Below, piece after piece: positions 19,374 to 29,897 of a stretch of DNA of 64,000 nucleotides. The notes beneath the pieces are model-generated. The model worked only from the letters and a program-made list of their open reading frames with translations. It was not told the origin of the DNA and did no database searches. The first letter of the stretch is position 1. The number at the start of each line of letters is the position of its first letter. Made by a program: the position numbers and the translations under genes. This DNA comes from Hyphomonadaceae bacterium (lineage in GTDB: Bacteria > Pseudomonadota > Alphaproteobacteria > Caulobacterales > Hyphomonadaceae): assembly GCA_027485145.1 (NCBI GenBank), contig JAIXRO010000078.1, positions 1 to 64,000 on the forward strand, in the 5' to 3' direction.

Positions 19374-19946
19374 ATGGAAGCTCTTCTCACTTCAATCGCC
19401 GTCGTTGCGCTCGCGGAAATCGGCGACAAGACACAGCTGCTCGCGATTGTGCTGGCCGCGCGCTTCAAGCAGCCGCTGGCCATCATCGCCGGGATATTTG
19501 CAGCCACGGTAGCCAATCATTTCCTGGCCGCCCTCGTCGGCTCGCAGGTCGCCAACCTTCTCGACGGACCCACTTTCCGGCTGGCGATCGCGGCGTCCTT
19601 CATTGCAATGGCCGCCTGGACGCTTGTGCCTGACAAGCTGGACGACGATCCACAGCCGAAGCCGGCCCGGTTCGGTGCTTTCCTGGCGACCACGATTGCC
19701 TTCTTCCTCGTGGAAATGGGTGACAAGACCCAGATCGCGACCGTTGCCCTCGGCGCGCGGTTTCACGACGTCATCGCGGTCACCATCGGCACGACGCTGG
19801 GGATGATGATTGCCAACGTGCCGGCGGTGTTCCTCGGCAATGCGCTGCTGGAACGCGTACCGCTCAAGATCGTGCGATGGGTCGCGGCGGGATTGTTCCT
19901 GGTGATCGGCCTCTGGCTGCTCGCCCAGACGCTTGTGCAGTTCTAG
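19374..19946 (+). CDS. UPF0016/TMEM165-GDT1 family membrane transporter (probable Mn exporter)
   Basis: Two 'E-x-G-D-K-T-Q' motifs: 'ALAEIGDKTQLLAIVLAARF' and 'FLVEMGDKTQIATVALGARF'. Confidence 0.9.
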   Translation: MEALLTSIAVVALAEIGDKTQLLAIVLAARFKQPLAIIAGIFAATVANHFLAALVGSQVANLLDGPTFRLAIAASFIAMAAWTLVPDKLDDDPQPKPARFGAFLATTIAFFLVEMGDKTQIATVALGARFHDVIAVTIGTTLGMMIANVPAVFLGNALLERVPLKIVRWVAAGLFLVIGLWLLAQTLVQF

Positions 19947-19961
19947 GCAATGGAACCGGTG

Positions 19962-20052
<91 letters not shown>

Positions 20053-20268
20053 GCAGCGTGCGCTGTTTGTGGGAACGCGGCCCGCCGCGCAAGTCCCCAC
20101 AACGGGCGAAAGCGTGAATCGATCCTTAAGCCAGGCTGTTGGACTTTCTTCCGGGTTTGACTGGGTGGCGATACCTGCGTGATACACCAATCCATGAAAC
20201 GGCCAGAAGGCCACCGGTTCAGCCCCCAAGGCGGAGCCGGTTTCTCAGAAAGAGGAGATTTGCGGCTC

Positions 20269-21381
20269 ATGCCGTTTGCGCACGCCTGGCCCAAGGGCCG
20301 ACTCATCGTCGCCGCGTCAGTATTGGCCATCGCGGCCGCCGTGCTGCCGGCGTCCGCCGATACGCGGGCGCCAATCGTTTACGCCATGCAACCCGGTGCA
20401 CCTGCCAAGGCCGCTTCGAAAGCGGCGGTTGTGCCGCTCGTGCCGGACAAGGCGACCCAGCGTATCGCGTTCCGCTATCCGGGGTCGGGGGAGGCGCCGC
20501 CAGCCGTGAGTCCGGCGCCGCAAACCGTATGGACCAGTCCGAAGCCGCTTGCGCCGGTCGCCGCGGCGCCCGTCGTCGAAACCGTCGCACTTCAGCCAGT
20601 GGGGGTTGCGAAGCCCGTGCAGGCCGCCGCCGTCCTGACCACGAGCGCTTCCGAGACCGGGCTTGCCATCGTCTACGGTGACGAATTTGACGGCCTGCCG
20701 ACATCGAATGGGGAAATCTTCGACCAGAATGCCCTGACAGCCGCGCATCCGTCCTTGCCATTGCCAAGCGTGATCACGGTCCGAAATCCGCAGACGGGAA
20801 GGGAAGTGACGCTGCGCGTCAATGACCGGGGACCGTTTGAAGAGGGCGCCGTGCTGCAGGTATCGCGGAAGGCGGCGCAGGAGCTCGGCATGTCCGGGGC
20901 AGGGCGGTCGGAGTTGACGTTCTTTGTCGCTGGACAGTCGCCTGCTCCGGTTTCAAGGCCCGCCGCCGGACCAAAGCCGCTGCTGCGCGAAGCCACCGTG
21001 CGCGCCCAGCCTGCGGATGAACTGCTCGGCGGCGACGAGCTGGCAGGGGCTCCGGCACCGGCAAAACAGCGCGCCGCCGTGGTCTGGCCGGAGCCGCCGG
21101 CCGAATGGGGCGTTGGCCCGCGAACAACCAAGATAAGCGCATCCTCCTCGGGGTCGCTTTATGTCCAGCTGGCCTCGTTCGCGGATATCAACAATGCGGA
21201 AGCGCTTTACCGCGGCCTTCGCTCCGATCTGCCTGTGGAAATCGTGCCCGCCCGCGTCAATGGCTCCGAGTACTTCCGCGTCCGCGTCGGGCCGCTGACC
21301 GACCGCGCGTCAGCCCAAGATCTCCGTGACCGCCTGAATGCAGAAGGCAAGGGCGACGGACGGGTGGTCACTGCGGAGTAG
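20269..21381 (+). CDS. rlpA: Septal ring lytic transglycosylase RlpA-like protein with SPOR domain
   Basis: 'GLAIVYGDEFDGLPTSNGEIFDQNALTAAHPSLPLPSVITVRNPQTGREVTLRVNDRGPF' (RlpA double-psi beta-barrel) and C-terminal SPOR 'YVQLASFADINNAEALYRGL'. Confidence 0.9.
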   Translation: MPFAHAWPKGRLIVAASVLAIAAAVLPASADTRAPIVYAMQPGAPAKAASKAAVVPLVPDKATQRIAFRYPGSGEAPPAVSPAPQTVWTSPKPLAPVAAAPVVETVALQPVGVAKPVQAAAVLTTSASETGLAIVYGDEFDGLPTSNGEIFDQNALTAAHPSLPLPSVITVRNPQTGREVTLRVNDRGPFEEGAVLQVSRKAAQELGMSGAGRSELTFFVAGQSPAPVSRPAAGPKPLLREATVRAQPADELLGGDELAGAPAPAKQRAAVVWPEPPAEWGVGPRTTKISASSSGSLYVQLASFADINNAEALYRGLRSDLPVEIVPARVNGSEYFRVRVGPLTDRASAQDLRDRLNAEGKGDGRVVTAE

Positions 21382-21494
21382 AATGCCCGCAGCCTGCCCA
21401 TTGACGCTGACCACAAACCGGCCCTTTTTCCCGGATAGCCGGGAAAAGGGGCCGCGTGTGCATGCGGCCGTTCCGGACTAGGGAGACACACATC

Positions 21495-22685
21495 GTGAAG
21501 TTTTGGCGTGGGATCGTTCTGGCGGCAGCTGTCGGCATCGGAGCTGCGCTTCCTGGTTTGGCGCAGGTGATCGATACACCGGCGGAATTCGCCGTTATCA
21601 TGGATCACGAGACCGGGCAGATCCTGTATTCCAAGCGCGGCGAAGAAGCGATGACGCCGGCGTCCATGACCAAGATGATGACGGCTTTTGTCGTCTTCGA
21701 ACTGATCGAGCGAGGCGAAATCGCACTGACCGACAAGTTCACGGTCAGCGAGGATGCCTGGCGCCGCGGGGGCTTCCCTTCCGGCACGTCGACCATGGGG
21801 CTCGTACCCAAGGATACGCCCACGGTGGAAGAACTGCTGCACGGCGTGATCACGATGTCCGGAAACGATGCCTGCATTGTGCTGGCGGAAGGCATTTCAG
21901 GTTCAGAGCCTGCCTTCGCGGCCCGCATGACGGAGATCGCACACGAACTCGGCCTCAAATCGGTGAACTTCGTCAACACGACGGGCCTTGAAGGCGAAGG
22001 TCATGTCGTCTCCGCAGTCGATCTCGCGAAGCTCGCGAAGATGACCATCGACAAGTATCCGCAATATTATGGCTGGTATTCCCTCCCGTCCTACACCTGG
22101 CGTGAATACACACAAGTCAACCGCAACCCCCTGCTCGAAGTTGAAGGCGCCGACGGCCTGAAGACCGGACACCTGGAATCCTCAGGCTACGGACTGACCG
22201 CTTCTGCGGTGCGCGACGGCGTTCGCCGCACGATCGTCATCAACGGTCTGCCGACCATGGCGGCACGCGCACAGGAAGCCGAACGCCTGATGCGTGTCGC
22301 GATCCAGAGCTTCGAACTCAAGACAATCGGCCCTGAAACCGTGACCCTGCCCGACGTCGATGTCTGGCTTGGCGAACAGCGCACCGTGCCGGTTTCGCTG
22401 GCCGAGCCTGTGAAAGTCGTCGGTCACAAGGCCGCGTTCTCGAAAGCCAAGGCCGAGCTGGTGCTGGACAAGACGGTCAAGGCCCCGGTCAAGAAGGGCG
22501 ACAAGGTCGGCATGTTCGTGGTGACGCTGGAAGGCCAGGCGCCTGTCAGCGCGCCGGTGATCGCCGAGGCCGACGTCAAGAAACTCGGCTTCTTCGGCCA
22601 GGCGATCGAAGGCGTCAGCACGCTCATGCGGGGTGAAAGCACACCGAAGCCTACCGATGAACCGGCGACGGGCGGTGATGAATAG
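21495..22685 (+). CDS. D-alanyl-D-alanine carboxypeptidase (penicillin-binding protein 5/6 family)
   Basis: Signal peptide; 'EEAMTPASMTKMMTAFVVFE' (SxxK), 'GNDACIVLAEGISG', 'DGLKTGHLESSGYGLTASA' (KTG). Confidence 0.93.
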   Translation: MKFWRGIVLAAAVGIGAALPGLAQVIDTPAEFAVIMDHETGQILYSKRGEEAMTPASMTKMMTAFVVFELIERGEIALTDKFTVSEDAWRRGGFPSGTSTMGLVPKDTPTVEELLHGVITMSGNDACIVLAEGISGSEPAFAARMTEIAHELGLKSVNFVNTTGLEGEGHVVSAVDLAKLAKMTIDKYPQYYGWYSLPSYTWREYTQVNRNPLLEVEGADGLKTGHLESSGYGLTASAVRDGVRRTIVINGLPTMAARAQEAERLMRVAIQSFELKTIGPETVTLPDVDVWLGEQRTVPVSLAEPVKVVGHKAAFSKAKAELVLDKTVKAPVKKGDKVGMFVVTLEGQAPVSAPVIAEADVKKLGFFGQAIEGVSTLMRGESTPKPTDEPATGGDE

Positions 22686-23334
22686 TCCAGTCCGGGGACG
22701 GTTCATCACGCTGGAAGGCGGCGAAGGGACAGGCAAGTCCACCCTGCAGCGGGCCTTGCAGGGGCAACTGGCCGAGCAGGGTATCAAGACCCTTCTGACG
22801 CGTGAGCCGGGGGGTAGCCCACGCGCCGAAGCCGTTCGCGCGCTCGTGCTAAACCCGCCCGGCGACACATCCTTCTCCCCTCTGGCCGAAGCCCTGCTCA
22901 TGAATGCGGCGCGCAGCGATCATCTTGATCAACTCATCCGGCCCGCCCTGGCGGCTGGACAATGGGTGATCTGCGACCGGTTCAGCGATTCAACCCGCGT
23001 CTATCAGGGCGTGACGGGTGCGGTCTCACCGGACGTACTTCTTGACATGGAACGTCACGTCGTGGCGGACACCCGGCCGGACCTCACGCTCATTCTCGAT
23101 GCGCCCGTGACTCTCGCCCTCGAACGCCGCGCGGCACGCGGCGGTAAACTGGATGTCTTCGAGGCCCGCGGCCTCGCCTTTCACGAAGCGGTGCGAGCCG
23201 CTTTCGCGGACATAGCCCGGCACGAACCCGGTCGCTGCACCTTGATCGATGCGAGCCTGCCCCCGGCAGACGTCGCGCATCTCGCCTGGGCCGCAATCGC
23301 GGCACGCTTTGCCGACGTCCTTGCCCGGCCATGA
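22678..23334 (+). CDS. tmk: Thymidylate kinase
   Basis: 'RGRFITLEGGEGTGKSTLQRALQ', 'LLTREPGGSP', 'WVICDRFSDSTRVYQG'. Confidence 0.95.
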   Translation: MNSPVRGRFITLEGGEGTGKSTLQRALQGQLAEQGIKTLLTREPGGSPRAEAVRALVLNPPGDTSFSPLAEALLMNAARSDHLDQLIRPALAAGQWVICDRFSDSTRVYQGVTGAVSPDVLLDMERHVVADTRPDLTLILDAPVTLALERRAARGGKLDVFEARGLAFHEAVRAAFADIARHEPGRCTLIDASLPPADVAHLAWAAIAARFADVLARP

Positions 23335-24266
23335 GCATAGGCTGGCCCCTCTTCGGTCATGCGCCGGCGCAGCAGCGCTTCCTTGACGCTTATGCGCAAG
23401 GCCGGCTTCACCATGCATGGCTGATCGAGGGACCTGAAGGCATCGGCAAATCTCGGCTCGCCCATCGTCTCGCGGCTTTCCTGCTCGGCGCGCGAGGCCC
23501 TGCCGGCCAACCGCTCGATGCTCCGGAGACGGACGAGGTGTGGCGGGCGTGCGCCGCCGGTAGCCACCCGGATTTTCGCCTGCTGAAGCGAGAGCTGAAC
23601 GACAAGGGCAAGCTCACCCAGGATATCAGCGTCCATCAGATCCGGGAGCTCACCCAATTTTTCACCATGAAGGCCGCGCTTGGTGGATGGCGAACCGGGA
23701 TCATAGATGCCATCGACGAAACCAACCGGAATGGTGCGAACGCGCTTCTCAAGACGCTCGAAGAACCGCCCCCAAAGTGCGTACTTTTTCTGGTCAATCA
23801 CGGACGGGAGCCGATCCTGCCGACCATCCGGTCGCGGTGCCGCGTGCTGCGCCTTTCGGCGCTGTCGGAGGCAGACTGCCTGACCGCGCTTGAAGCCGCC
23901 GGTGCGCCTCCGCAGGCCGCGCGCATCGCCCGCGGAAGGCCGGGCAGGGGCATCCGGCTATCGTCGCCTTCCGCGCTTGCCGCCGCAGACGCCGCTCGCG
24001 CCCTGCTCCGTTCGGCGCCTAGAATTCCTGACAAGCTGGCCATGGCTGCCCTGTCCTCCGCCTCGGCGGATGAGCGGGCGATGGAGGCCTTCCGGGCGGA
24101 AATCAGTGAGTGGCTGGCAGAGCGCGCCGAGACCCAACCGGCGGCGGCGCGGCTCTGGTTGCAGCAGGCGCGCCTGGCGGGGGATGCTGAACGTCTGAAC
24201 ATGGACGCCGCGCAAGTCGCGTCAAAGCTGATCGCGGGGCTTTATGAATTGGCGCAGCCCGTCTAA
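23331..24266 (+). CDS. holB: DNA polymerase III subunit delta'
   Basis: 'LHHAWLIEGPEGIGKSRLAHRLAAFLL' and 'IIDAIDETNRNGANALLKTLEEPPPKCVLFLVNH'; follows tmk. Confidence 0.93.
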   Translation: MSIGWPLFGHAPAQQRFLDAYAQGRLHHAWLIEGPEGIGKSRLAHRLAAFLLGARGPAGQPLDAPETDEVWRACAAGSHPDFRLLKRELNDKGKLTQDISVHQIRELTQFFTMKAALGGWRTGIIDAIDETNRNGANALLKTLEEPPPKCVLFLVNHGREPILPTIRSRCRVLRLSALSEADCLTALEAAGAPPQAARIARGRPGRGIRLSSPSALAAADAARALLRSAPRIPDKLAMAALSSASADERAMEAFRAEISEWLAERAETQPAAARLWLQQARLAGDAERLNMDAAQVASKLIAGLYELAQPV

Positions 24267-24277
24267 ACGCCCCCGAG

Positions 24278-25051
24278 ATGTTTGATACACACGTCAATCT
24301 GCACGGTGAGGCCTTTGCCGAAGACCTCGAAGACGTGCTCGCGCGCGCCCGGGAGAGCGGTGTCGAGCGCTTTCTCGCCATATGTGACCGCTACGATAAC
24401 TTCCCGGCTGTGCGGGCGATCGCTGAAGCGCACGCGGACATCTGGTGCTCGGTCGGCGTGCATCCGCATCACGCGAAAGATTTCACCTCACTCATGGCTT
24501 CGACCCTCATCGCCGAAGCCACGCACCCGAAAGTCGTAGCGATCGGCGAAACCGGCCTCGATTTCCATTATGGCTACAGCGCCGAAGCCGACCAGGTGCG
24601 CAGCGTGCGCGAGCACATCGCGGCGGCGCGCGAAACAGGCTTGCCGCTGATCCTTCACACACGCGAGGCCGACAGCCTGATGGCGGATATCCTTGAGGAG
24701 GAATTCGCAAAAGGGTCGTTCCAGCCCTTGCTGCATTGCTACACCGGCGGGGCAGACCTTTGCCAACGCGCACTGGCGCTGGGCGCCTATGTGTCAGTGT
24801 CCGGGATCCTGTCGTTCAAAAGCGCAAGGGACGTGCGCGCGGTCATCGCCGATGTGCCGCTCGAGCGCCTGATCCTCGAAACGGACTGTCCTTACCTCGC
24901 GCCCGTGCCGATGCGCGGCCGCCGGAACGAACCCGCCTATCTCGTGCACGTCGCCGAAGCGCTCAGCGCGCTGAAGGGCGTCGATACAGAAACGGTGAAA
25001 CGCATGACGACCGAAAATGCCGCGCGCCTGTTTTCGAAGGCGAGGCGCTGA
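24278..25051 (+). CDS. TatD family hydrolase/DNase
   Basis: 'MFDTHVNLH', 'VGVHPHHAKDF', 'AIGETGLDFHY', 'LETDCPYLAPVPMRGRRNEPAYL'. Confidence 0.95.
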   Translation: MFDTHVNLHGEAFAEDLEDVLARARESGVERFLAICDRYDNFPAVRAIAEAHADIWCSVGVHPHHAKDFTSLMASTLIAEATHPKVVAIGETGLDFHYGYSAEADQVRSVREHIAAARETGLPLILHTREADSLMADILEEEFAKGSFQPLLHCYTGGADLCQRALALGAYVSVSGILSFKSARDVRAVIADVPLERLILETDCPYLAPVPMRGRRNEPAYLVHVAEALSALKGVDTETVKRMTTENAARLFSKARR

Positions 25052-25854
25052 TGGCCCGCGCGCGGTTCGTTCTCCTCGGCACAGGCTCATCCGGCGGCGT
25101 ACCGCGCGTCGGCGGCGACTGGGGCGCGTGCGATCCGGCCGAGCCCCGCAACCGCCGCACGCGCTGCAGCGCGCTGCTGGAGCGCGAGGGTGAGGCGGGA
25201 GAGGTGACACGCATTCTCATCGACACGTCGCCGGACCTGCGCGAACAGCTGCTCGCTCAAGGCACTACGCATCTCGACGCTGTCCTTTACACGCACGATC
25301 ACGCTGACCAGGCGCACGGAATCGATGACGTCCGCGCCCTCGCGATCCGTCAACGCGCGCCGCTGCCCGTGTACTTCGACGCGTACACCCGGCGCAGTCT
25401 CGAAGGCCGTTTCGATTACATCTTCAACGGCGCCGGCGGGTATCCGCCAATTCTCGCGTCGCAGCCGGCCATTGTGCCTTACGTGACCTTGACCATTCCC
25501 GGCCGCGGCGGCCCCATCGATCTTCTGCCGCTCGATATGGAGCACGGACGTATCCGGTGCCTCGGTTTCCGGATCGGAGATCTGGCCTATTGCAATGACG
25601 TGAACGGATTGCCGTCCCCGACGATGGACGCGCTGAGCGGGCTCGACACATTGATCATTGATGCGCTGCGTTACACGCCGCACCCATCTCACGCGCACCT
25701 GGAGTTAACACTGTCCTGGATCGCCGCGCTGAAGCCGCGCAGGGCGATCCTGACCAACCTTCATGTCGATCTCGATTACCGGACGCTGCTGCGCGATTTG
25801 CCCGCGGGCGTGGAGCCGGCGTATGACGGGCTGGTCGTGGAGTTTGCTGCCTGA
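25051..25854 (+). CDS. MBL-fold metallohydrolase (PhnP-like)
   Basis: 'LLGTGSSGGVPRVGGDWGACDP', 'DAVLYTHDHADQAHGIDDVRAL', 'LDTLIIDALRYTPHPSHAHLE'; start overlaps tatD stop. Confidence 0.92.
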   Translation: MARARFVLLGTGSSGGVPRVGGDWGACDPAEPRNRRTRCSALLEREGEAGEVTRILIDTSPDLREQLLAQGTTHLDAVLYTHDHADQAHGIDDVRALAIRQRAPLPVYFDAYTRRSLEGRFDYIFNGAGGYPPILASQPAIVPYVTLTIPGRGGPIDLLPLDMEHGRIRCLGFRIGDLAYCNDVNGLPSPTMDALSGLDTLIIDALRYTPHPSHAHLELTLSWIAALKPRRAILTNLHVDLDYRTLLRDLPAGVEPAYDGLVVEFAA

Positions 25855-25942
25855 GGGGACAGGCGCGAGGGGGCGTTCCGCAGAGCCAAAACCCTGAAAA
25901 CGCTACGCATTTCTGGCTTTGCGCCATTCCGGCCAAACTCCT

Positions 25943-25970
25943 ATTTCCCATAATATTGATTATACGAATG
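25943..25970. other. Candidate dif-like XerCD site
   Basis: ATTTCCCATAA-TATTGA-TTATACGAATG: 11-6-11 layout with CATAA/TTAT inner arms in an AT-rich island between convergent genes. Confidence 0.35.
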
Positions 25971-26155
25971 GCGGCATACCCAGATGGGATGCTTGGCCCG
26001 TAGCACGGGTCGAAGGTTTTCCGTCTGTCCGCCATTTCGACGAAGACGTGATCAGCGGACCCTTGGTCTGGTCTCCGGCCCACCACGCCGCATTTACCCC
26101 CGATTCACGTTTGGAAGCGCCCCCTTCCCCGATCGAAGTGCTGCCGATCGCGGCG

Positions 26156-27715
26156 CTATTCCCACTCGATCGTGCCGGGCGGCTTCGACGTGATGTCGTA
26201 CACGACGCGGTTGACGCCCTTCACCTCGTTGATGATCCGGGTCGCCACACGGCCCAGGAAGGCGTGATCATACGGATAGTAGTCAGCCGTCATGCCATCG
26301 ACACTGGTCACGGCGCGCAGGGCCAGCACAGCCTCATACGTACGCACATCCCCCATCACACCGACGGTGTTGACCGGCAACAGCACGCTGAACGCCTGCC
26401 AGATCTTGTCGTACAGACCGGCCTTCCTGATCTCGTCGATGTAGATGGCATCCGCCTTGCGCAGCGTGTCCGCCTTCTCGCGTGTGATCGCGCCCGGAAT
26501 GCGGATCGCGAGGCCCGGCCCCGGAAATGGATGCCGCCCGACGAACGCTTCCGGCAAGCCCAGCTCGCGGCCGAGGGCGCGCACTTCATCCTTGAACAAC
26601 TCGCGCAGCGGCTCGACCAGCTTCATCTTCATGCGCGCCGGCAGACCGCCGACATTGTGGTGGCTCTTGATCGTCATGCTCGGCCCGCCGCTGACGGATA
26701 CGCTTTCGATGACGTCCGGATAGAGCGTGCCCTGCGCCAGGAAATCCGCCCCGCCGATCTTCTTCGCCTCTTCGTCGAATACGTCGATGAACAGGCCACC
26801 GATGATCTTGCGCTTCTGCTCCGGGTCCGAGACCCCTGCCAGCTTGCCAAGGAACAGCTCGGACGCATCCACGTGCACCAGCGGAATGTTGTAATGCTCG
26901 CGGAACAGGCCGACGACCTGTTCGCTCTCGCCGGCGCGCATCAGCCCGTGATCGACATAGACGCATGTCAACTGGTCACCGATCGCTTCGTGGATCAGCA
27001 CGGCGGCCACCGAGGAATCGACGCCGCCGGACAGCCCGCAGATCACCCGGCCCTTGCCCGCCTGCGCACGGATCTTCGCAATCGCTTCGGCCTTGTAGGC
27101 CGCCATCGTCCAGTCACCCGTGAAGCCCGCGACGCCGTGAATGAAATTGCGCAGCAGCTTGGCGCCATTCGCCGTGTGCACGACTTCCGGATGGAACTGC
27201 GTGCCGTAGAAACGCCGCGCCGGATCGGCAATCACCGCATAGGGCGCGCCCGGAGATTTCGCGATCACAGTGAAGCCGGGTGCCATCTCCGCCACGTGAT
27301 CTCCGTGGCTCATCCACACCTGTTCGTCTTCGCCCTCGAACAGGCCGTCGAGCAAGGGATCGCTCTGCACGCGCTCGATGAAGGCGCGGCCGAACTCGCG
27401 GCTCGTGCCGCCTTCAATCCGCCCGCCAAGCTGGTGCATCATCACCTGCTGGCCATAGCAGATGCCGAGCACCGGAATGCCGGCCTCGAAAATGGCCTTG
27501 TCCGCCATCGGGGCGTCGTCCCAATAGACGCTGGACGGCCCACCCGACAGGATGATCGCCTGCGGGCCATACGCCTCGAGGAAAGCCGCATCGACCTTGT
27601 TGAAGGCGTGAATTTCGCAATAGACGCTGCTCTCGCGCAGGCGTCTCGCAATCAGCTGCGTCACCTGGCTGCCGAAGTCGACGATCAGGGCGCGTTGGTG
27701 TCTTTGGTCTGTCAT
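26156..27715 (-). CDS. guaA: GMP synthase (glutamine-hydrolyzing)
   Basis: '[20 protein letters not shown]', '[17 protein letters not shown]', '[23 protein letters not shown]', C-terminal 'PPGTIEWE'. Confidence 0.98.
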   Translation of the reverse strand: MTDQRHQRALIVDFGSQVTQLIARRLRESSVYCEIHAFNKVDAAFLEAYGPQAIILSGGPSSVYWDDAPMADKAIFEAGIPVLGICYGQQVMMHQLGGRIEGGTSREFGRAFIERVQSDPLLDGLFEGEDEQVWMSHGDHVAEMAPGFTVIAKSPGAPYAVIADPARRFYGTQFHPEVVHTANGAKLLRNFIHGVAGFTGDWTMAAYKAEAIAKIRAQAGKGRVICGLSGGVDSSVAAVLIHEAIGDQLTCVYVDHGLMRAGESEQVVGLFREHYNIPLVHVDASELFLGKLAGVSDPEQKRKIIGGLFIDVFDEEAKKIGGADFLAQGTLYPDVIESVSVSGGPSMTIKSHHNVGGLPARMKMKLVEPLRELFKDEVRALGRELGLPEAFVGRHPFPGPGLAIRIPGAITREKADTLRKADAIYIDEIRKAGLYDKIWQAFSVLLPVNTVGVMGDVRTYEAVLALRAVTSVDGMTADYYPYDHAFLGRVATRIINEVKGVNRVVYDITSKPPGTIEWE

Positions 27716-27765
27716 GGCGCCGCTTAGCGGACGGGGGCAGATTCGTCCAGATGGCCCCGGCGCGG

Positions 27766-28383
27766 TCAGGTGTGCGGCCAGCCTTTGGTCTGGCGCGCCC
27801 GGGAGCGGCTGTCCACAACCAGCTCAACCGGCTTCTGGACCGTCACTTTCGCCATGACGGGCTGGCGGGCCGGCTTCGGCGCCGGTTGGGAGCGCTCCGG
27901 TCTGGGACGCGGCGCGGCTTTGGGCTGGGCGGCGGGTTCCAGATGCGCACCGTGCCCGGAGTAAAGCGAGATCAGCTCGAGCAGCTTCTCTGGCGCGATC
28001 CCAATCGCCGGCATCGACTGCGTGCCACCTGCGACAGCGCGCGAGAATTTTCCGTACAGCGTATCGCGGCGCGCGACCTCGGAGAACGTGATAAGCTTGG
28101 CCGCAGAGATAAAATTCGAGCGATAAACCCGGACGCCGAAGTCAGACACCTCGCTCCAGGCAAAACGCTTGTGAACCCAGTAATTGCGGTACTCCAGACC
28201 GTTCACGGTCAGCACGATGCGATTGACGGCGCCAGTGCCGGTCAGGGCGAGGAAAGCCGCGGGCACAAGACCCACCGGGGCCCCGCCCGCGAGGCTGATC
28301 AGCGCCAGGAACCCGGCCCCCGTGTACCAACGCCCGGATGTCGGCGTGATCACTGCGCCGTTGGCGTCAATCTTGATGGCCAT
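27766..28383 (-). CDS. Hypothetical membrane protein with possible PH-like domain
   Basis: ORF with hydrophobic segments '[31 protein letters not shown]' and '[27 protein letters not shown]'. Confidence 0.5.
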   Translation of the reverse strand: MAIKIDANGAVITPTSGRWYTGAGFLALISLAGGAPVGLVPAAFLALTGTGAVNRIVLTVNGLEYRNYWVHKRFAWSEVSDFGVRVYRSNFISAAKLITFSEVARRDTLYGKFSRAVAGGTQSMPAIGIAPEKLLELISLYSGHGAHLEPAAQPKAAPRPRPERSQPAPKPARQPVMAKVTVQKPVELVVDSRSRARQTKGWPHT

Positions 28384-28470
28384 GTCCGCTCCCCGCATCC
28401 ACGGCGCAAACCATGACACGTTCCGGCTAAGGTCCGTGAAAGCGATCCGGTCGAATCTTGGCCGCGACGC

Positions 28471-29778
28471 TTAAGGCTTGTGAACCATAAGCGCGAAGAA
28501 GAACCCGTCCGTGCCTGCCCGGCGCGGCGTGAGGCGCACGCTGCCCGTTGGCCCGCGAAACCGGCGCACGATGTCCGCGCCGTGCGCCGTCAGCGCGCCG
28601 GAAGCGATGGCCGCTTCGGCGGCGTCCTGCTCCACGAAATGCGGCGCACCGGCGAGGAACTCGGCCACCCTGTCCTCGTCTTCCTCGATCAGGAAGCTGC
28701 ACGTCGCATAGAGGAGCCGCCCGCCCGGCTTCACGTAGGTCGAGGCCGCCTGCAGGATTTCCCGCTGGTCCTGCATCCGCTTCTGCAGCTGGGCCGGTTT
28801 CACCCGCCACTTGGAATCCGGTTTCCGCCGCCAGGTGCCGGTGCCCGTGCACGGCGCATCGACAAAGACGAGGTCCATCTGCCCTACGAGAGGCTCAAGC
28901 GCATTGCCTTCGCTCGGGTGCACCAGTTGTACATTGTGCGCGCCCGAACGCTTCAGGCGCGGCACCAGCGCGGAGAGGCGCTTGCCGTCGATGTCGTAGG
29001 CGTGGATCTGGCCTTGGCCCTGCATCTGCGCCGCCAGAGCCAGCGTCTTGCCGCCGCCGCCTGCGCAATAGTCCATGACCTGCTCGTCCGGCTTGGCGTT
29101 GGCCGCCGCGGCCGCGATCTGGCTGCCGGCATCCTGCACTTCCACCCAGCCCTTCGAGAACGCCGGAATGCCCTCGATGCTGTCCTCGCGCTCGGTCGGG
29201 TCCCGCGCCGGGATATGGTAGGCGTTCTTGAGCAGGCGCGACGGCTCCGCTTTGACGGACTTGAGCGGCAACGCCGCCTTCTCGGCATCGGACTTGAGCG
29301 TGTTGACGCGCAGGTCCACGTCTGCCCGCACGGCCATCATCTGCGCCTCGATCACGGCTTCAGGGCCGAACACGCGCTGCATGTGCGGCGTCAGCCACTC
29401 GGGATAATCGCCCTGCACGTGCGGCGCAGCCGAAGGGTCCGGCGCAAGGATAAGGCGGCTGCGCTCATCATTCGTCAGCGGCGTGGGGCCGTGGTCGTCA
29501 TAGCAGGCCTCCTCGATATCCCGGGCGTTCCAGTCCCAGGCGATGCGCAGCGCACCGAGGATCAGCGCGCGCGGATCGTTGTGACCCATGTGGTGCGCGA
29601 TGGAATTGCGCTTGCGCAGCGCGTCGAGGACCAGCCCGGACACCCAGGCGCGGTCCTTGGAGCCGGCATAGCGCGCGCGCTTACCCCAGTCGCGCAGCGC
29701 GATCTTGATCGGCTGGTGACGGTCCAGCACATCGCGCAGGACTTCGATCGCCGCGCTGATCTTGCCGCCCGTACGCAT
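28471..29778 (-). CDS. RsmB/NOP-family RNA (cytosine-C5)-methyltransferase
   Basis: 'VMDYCAGGGGKTLALAAQMQGQGQIHAYDID', 'FVDAPCTGTGTWRRKPDSKWR', 'GGRLLYATCSFLIEEDEDRV'. Confidence 0.93.
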   Translation of the reverse strand: MRTGGKISAAIEVLRDVLDRHQPIKIALRDWGKRARYAGSKDRAWVSGLVLDALRKRNSIAHHMGHNDPRALILGALRIAWDWNARDIEEACYDDHGPTPLTNDERSRLILAPDPSAAPHVQGDYPEWLTPHMQRVFGPEAVIEAQMMAVRADVDLRVNTLKSDAEKAALPLKSVKAEPSRLLKNAYHIPARDPTEREDSIEGIPAFSKGWVEVQDAGSQIAAAAANAKPDEQVMDYCAGGGGKTLALAAQMQGQGQIHAYDIDGKRLSALVPRLKRSGAHNVQLVHPSEGNALEPLVGQMDLVFVDAPCTGTGTWRRKPDSKWRVKPAQLQKRMQDQREILQAASTYVKPGGRLLYATCSFLIEEDEDRVAEFLAGAPHFVEQDAAEAAIASGALTAHGADIVRRFRGPTGSVRLTPRRAGTDGFFFALMVHKP

Positions 29779-29897
29779 GCTGGATCCTTTCAACTGGCCG
29801 CCCTGCACGCCATAGCCGCGCCAGTCCGGCAATGAAACCGTTGGACACCGCAATACTCCAAGTTTTACAGTCTCCAAGCCGCTGGAGACGCCTCGTC

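Noticed and set aside
25919-27727. 602-aa plus-strand ORF opposite guaA
   Set aside because: Shadow ORF from high GC codon bias; guaA on the minus strand has full conserved motifs.
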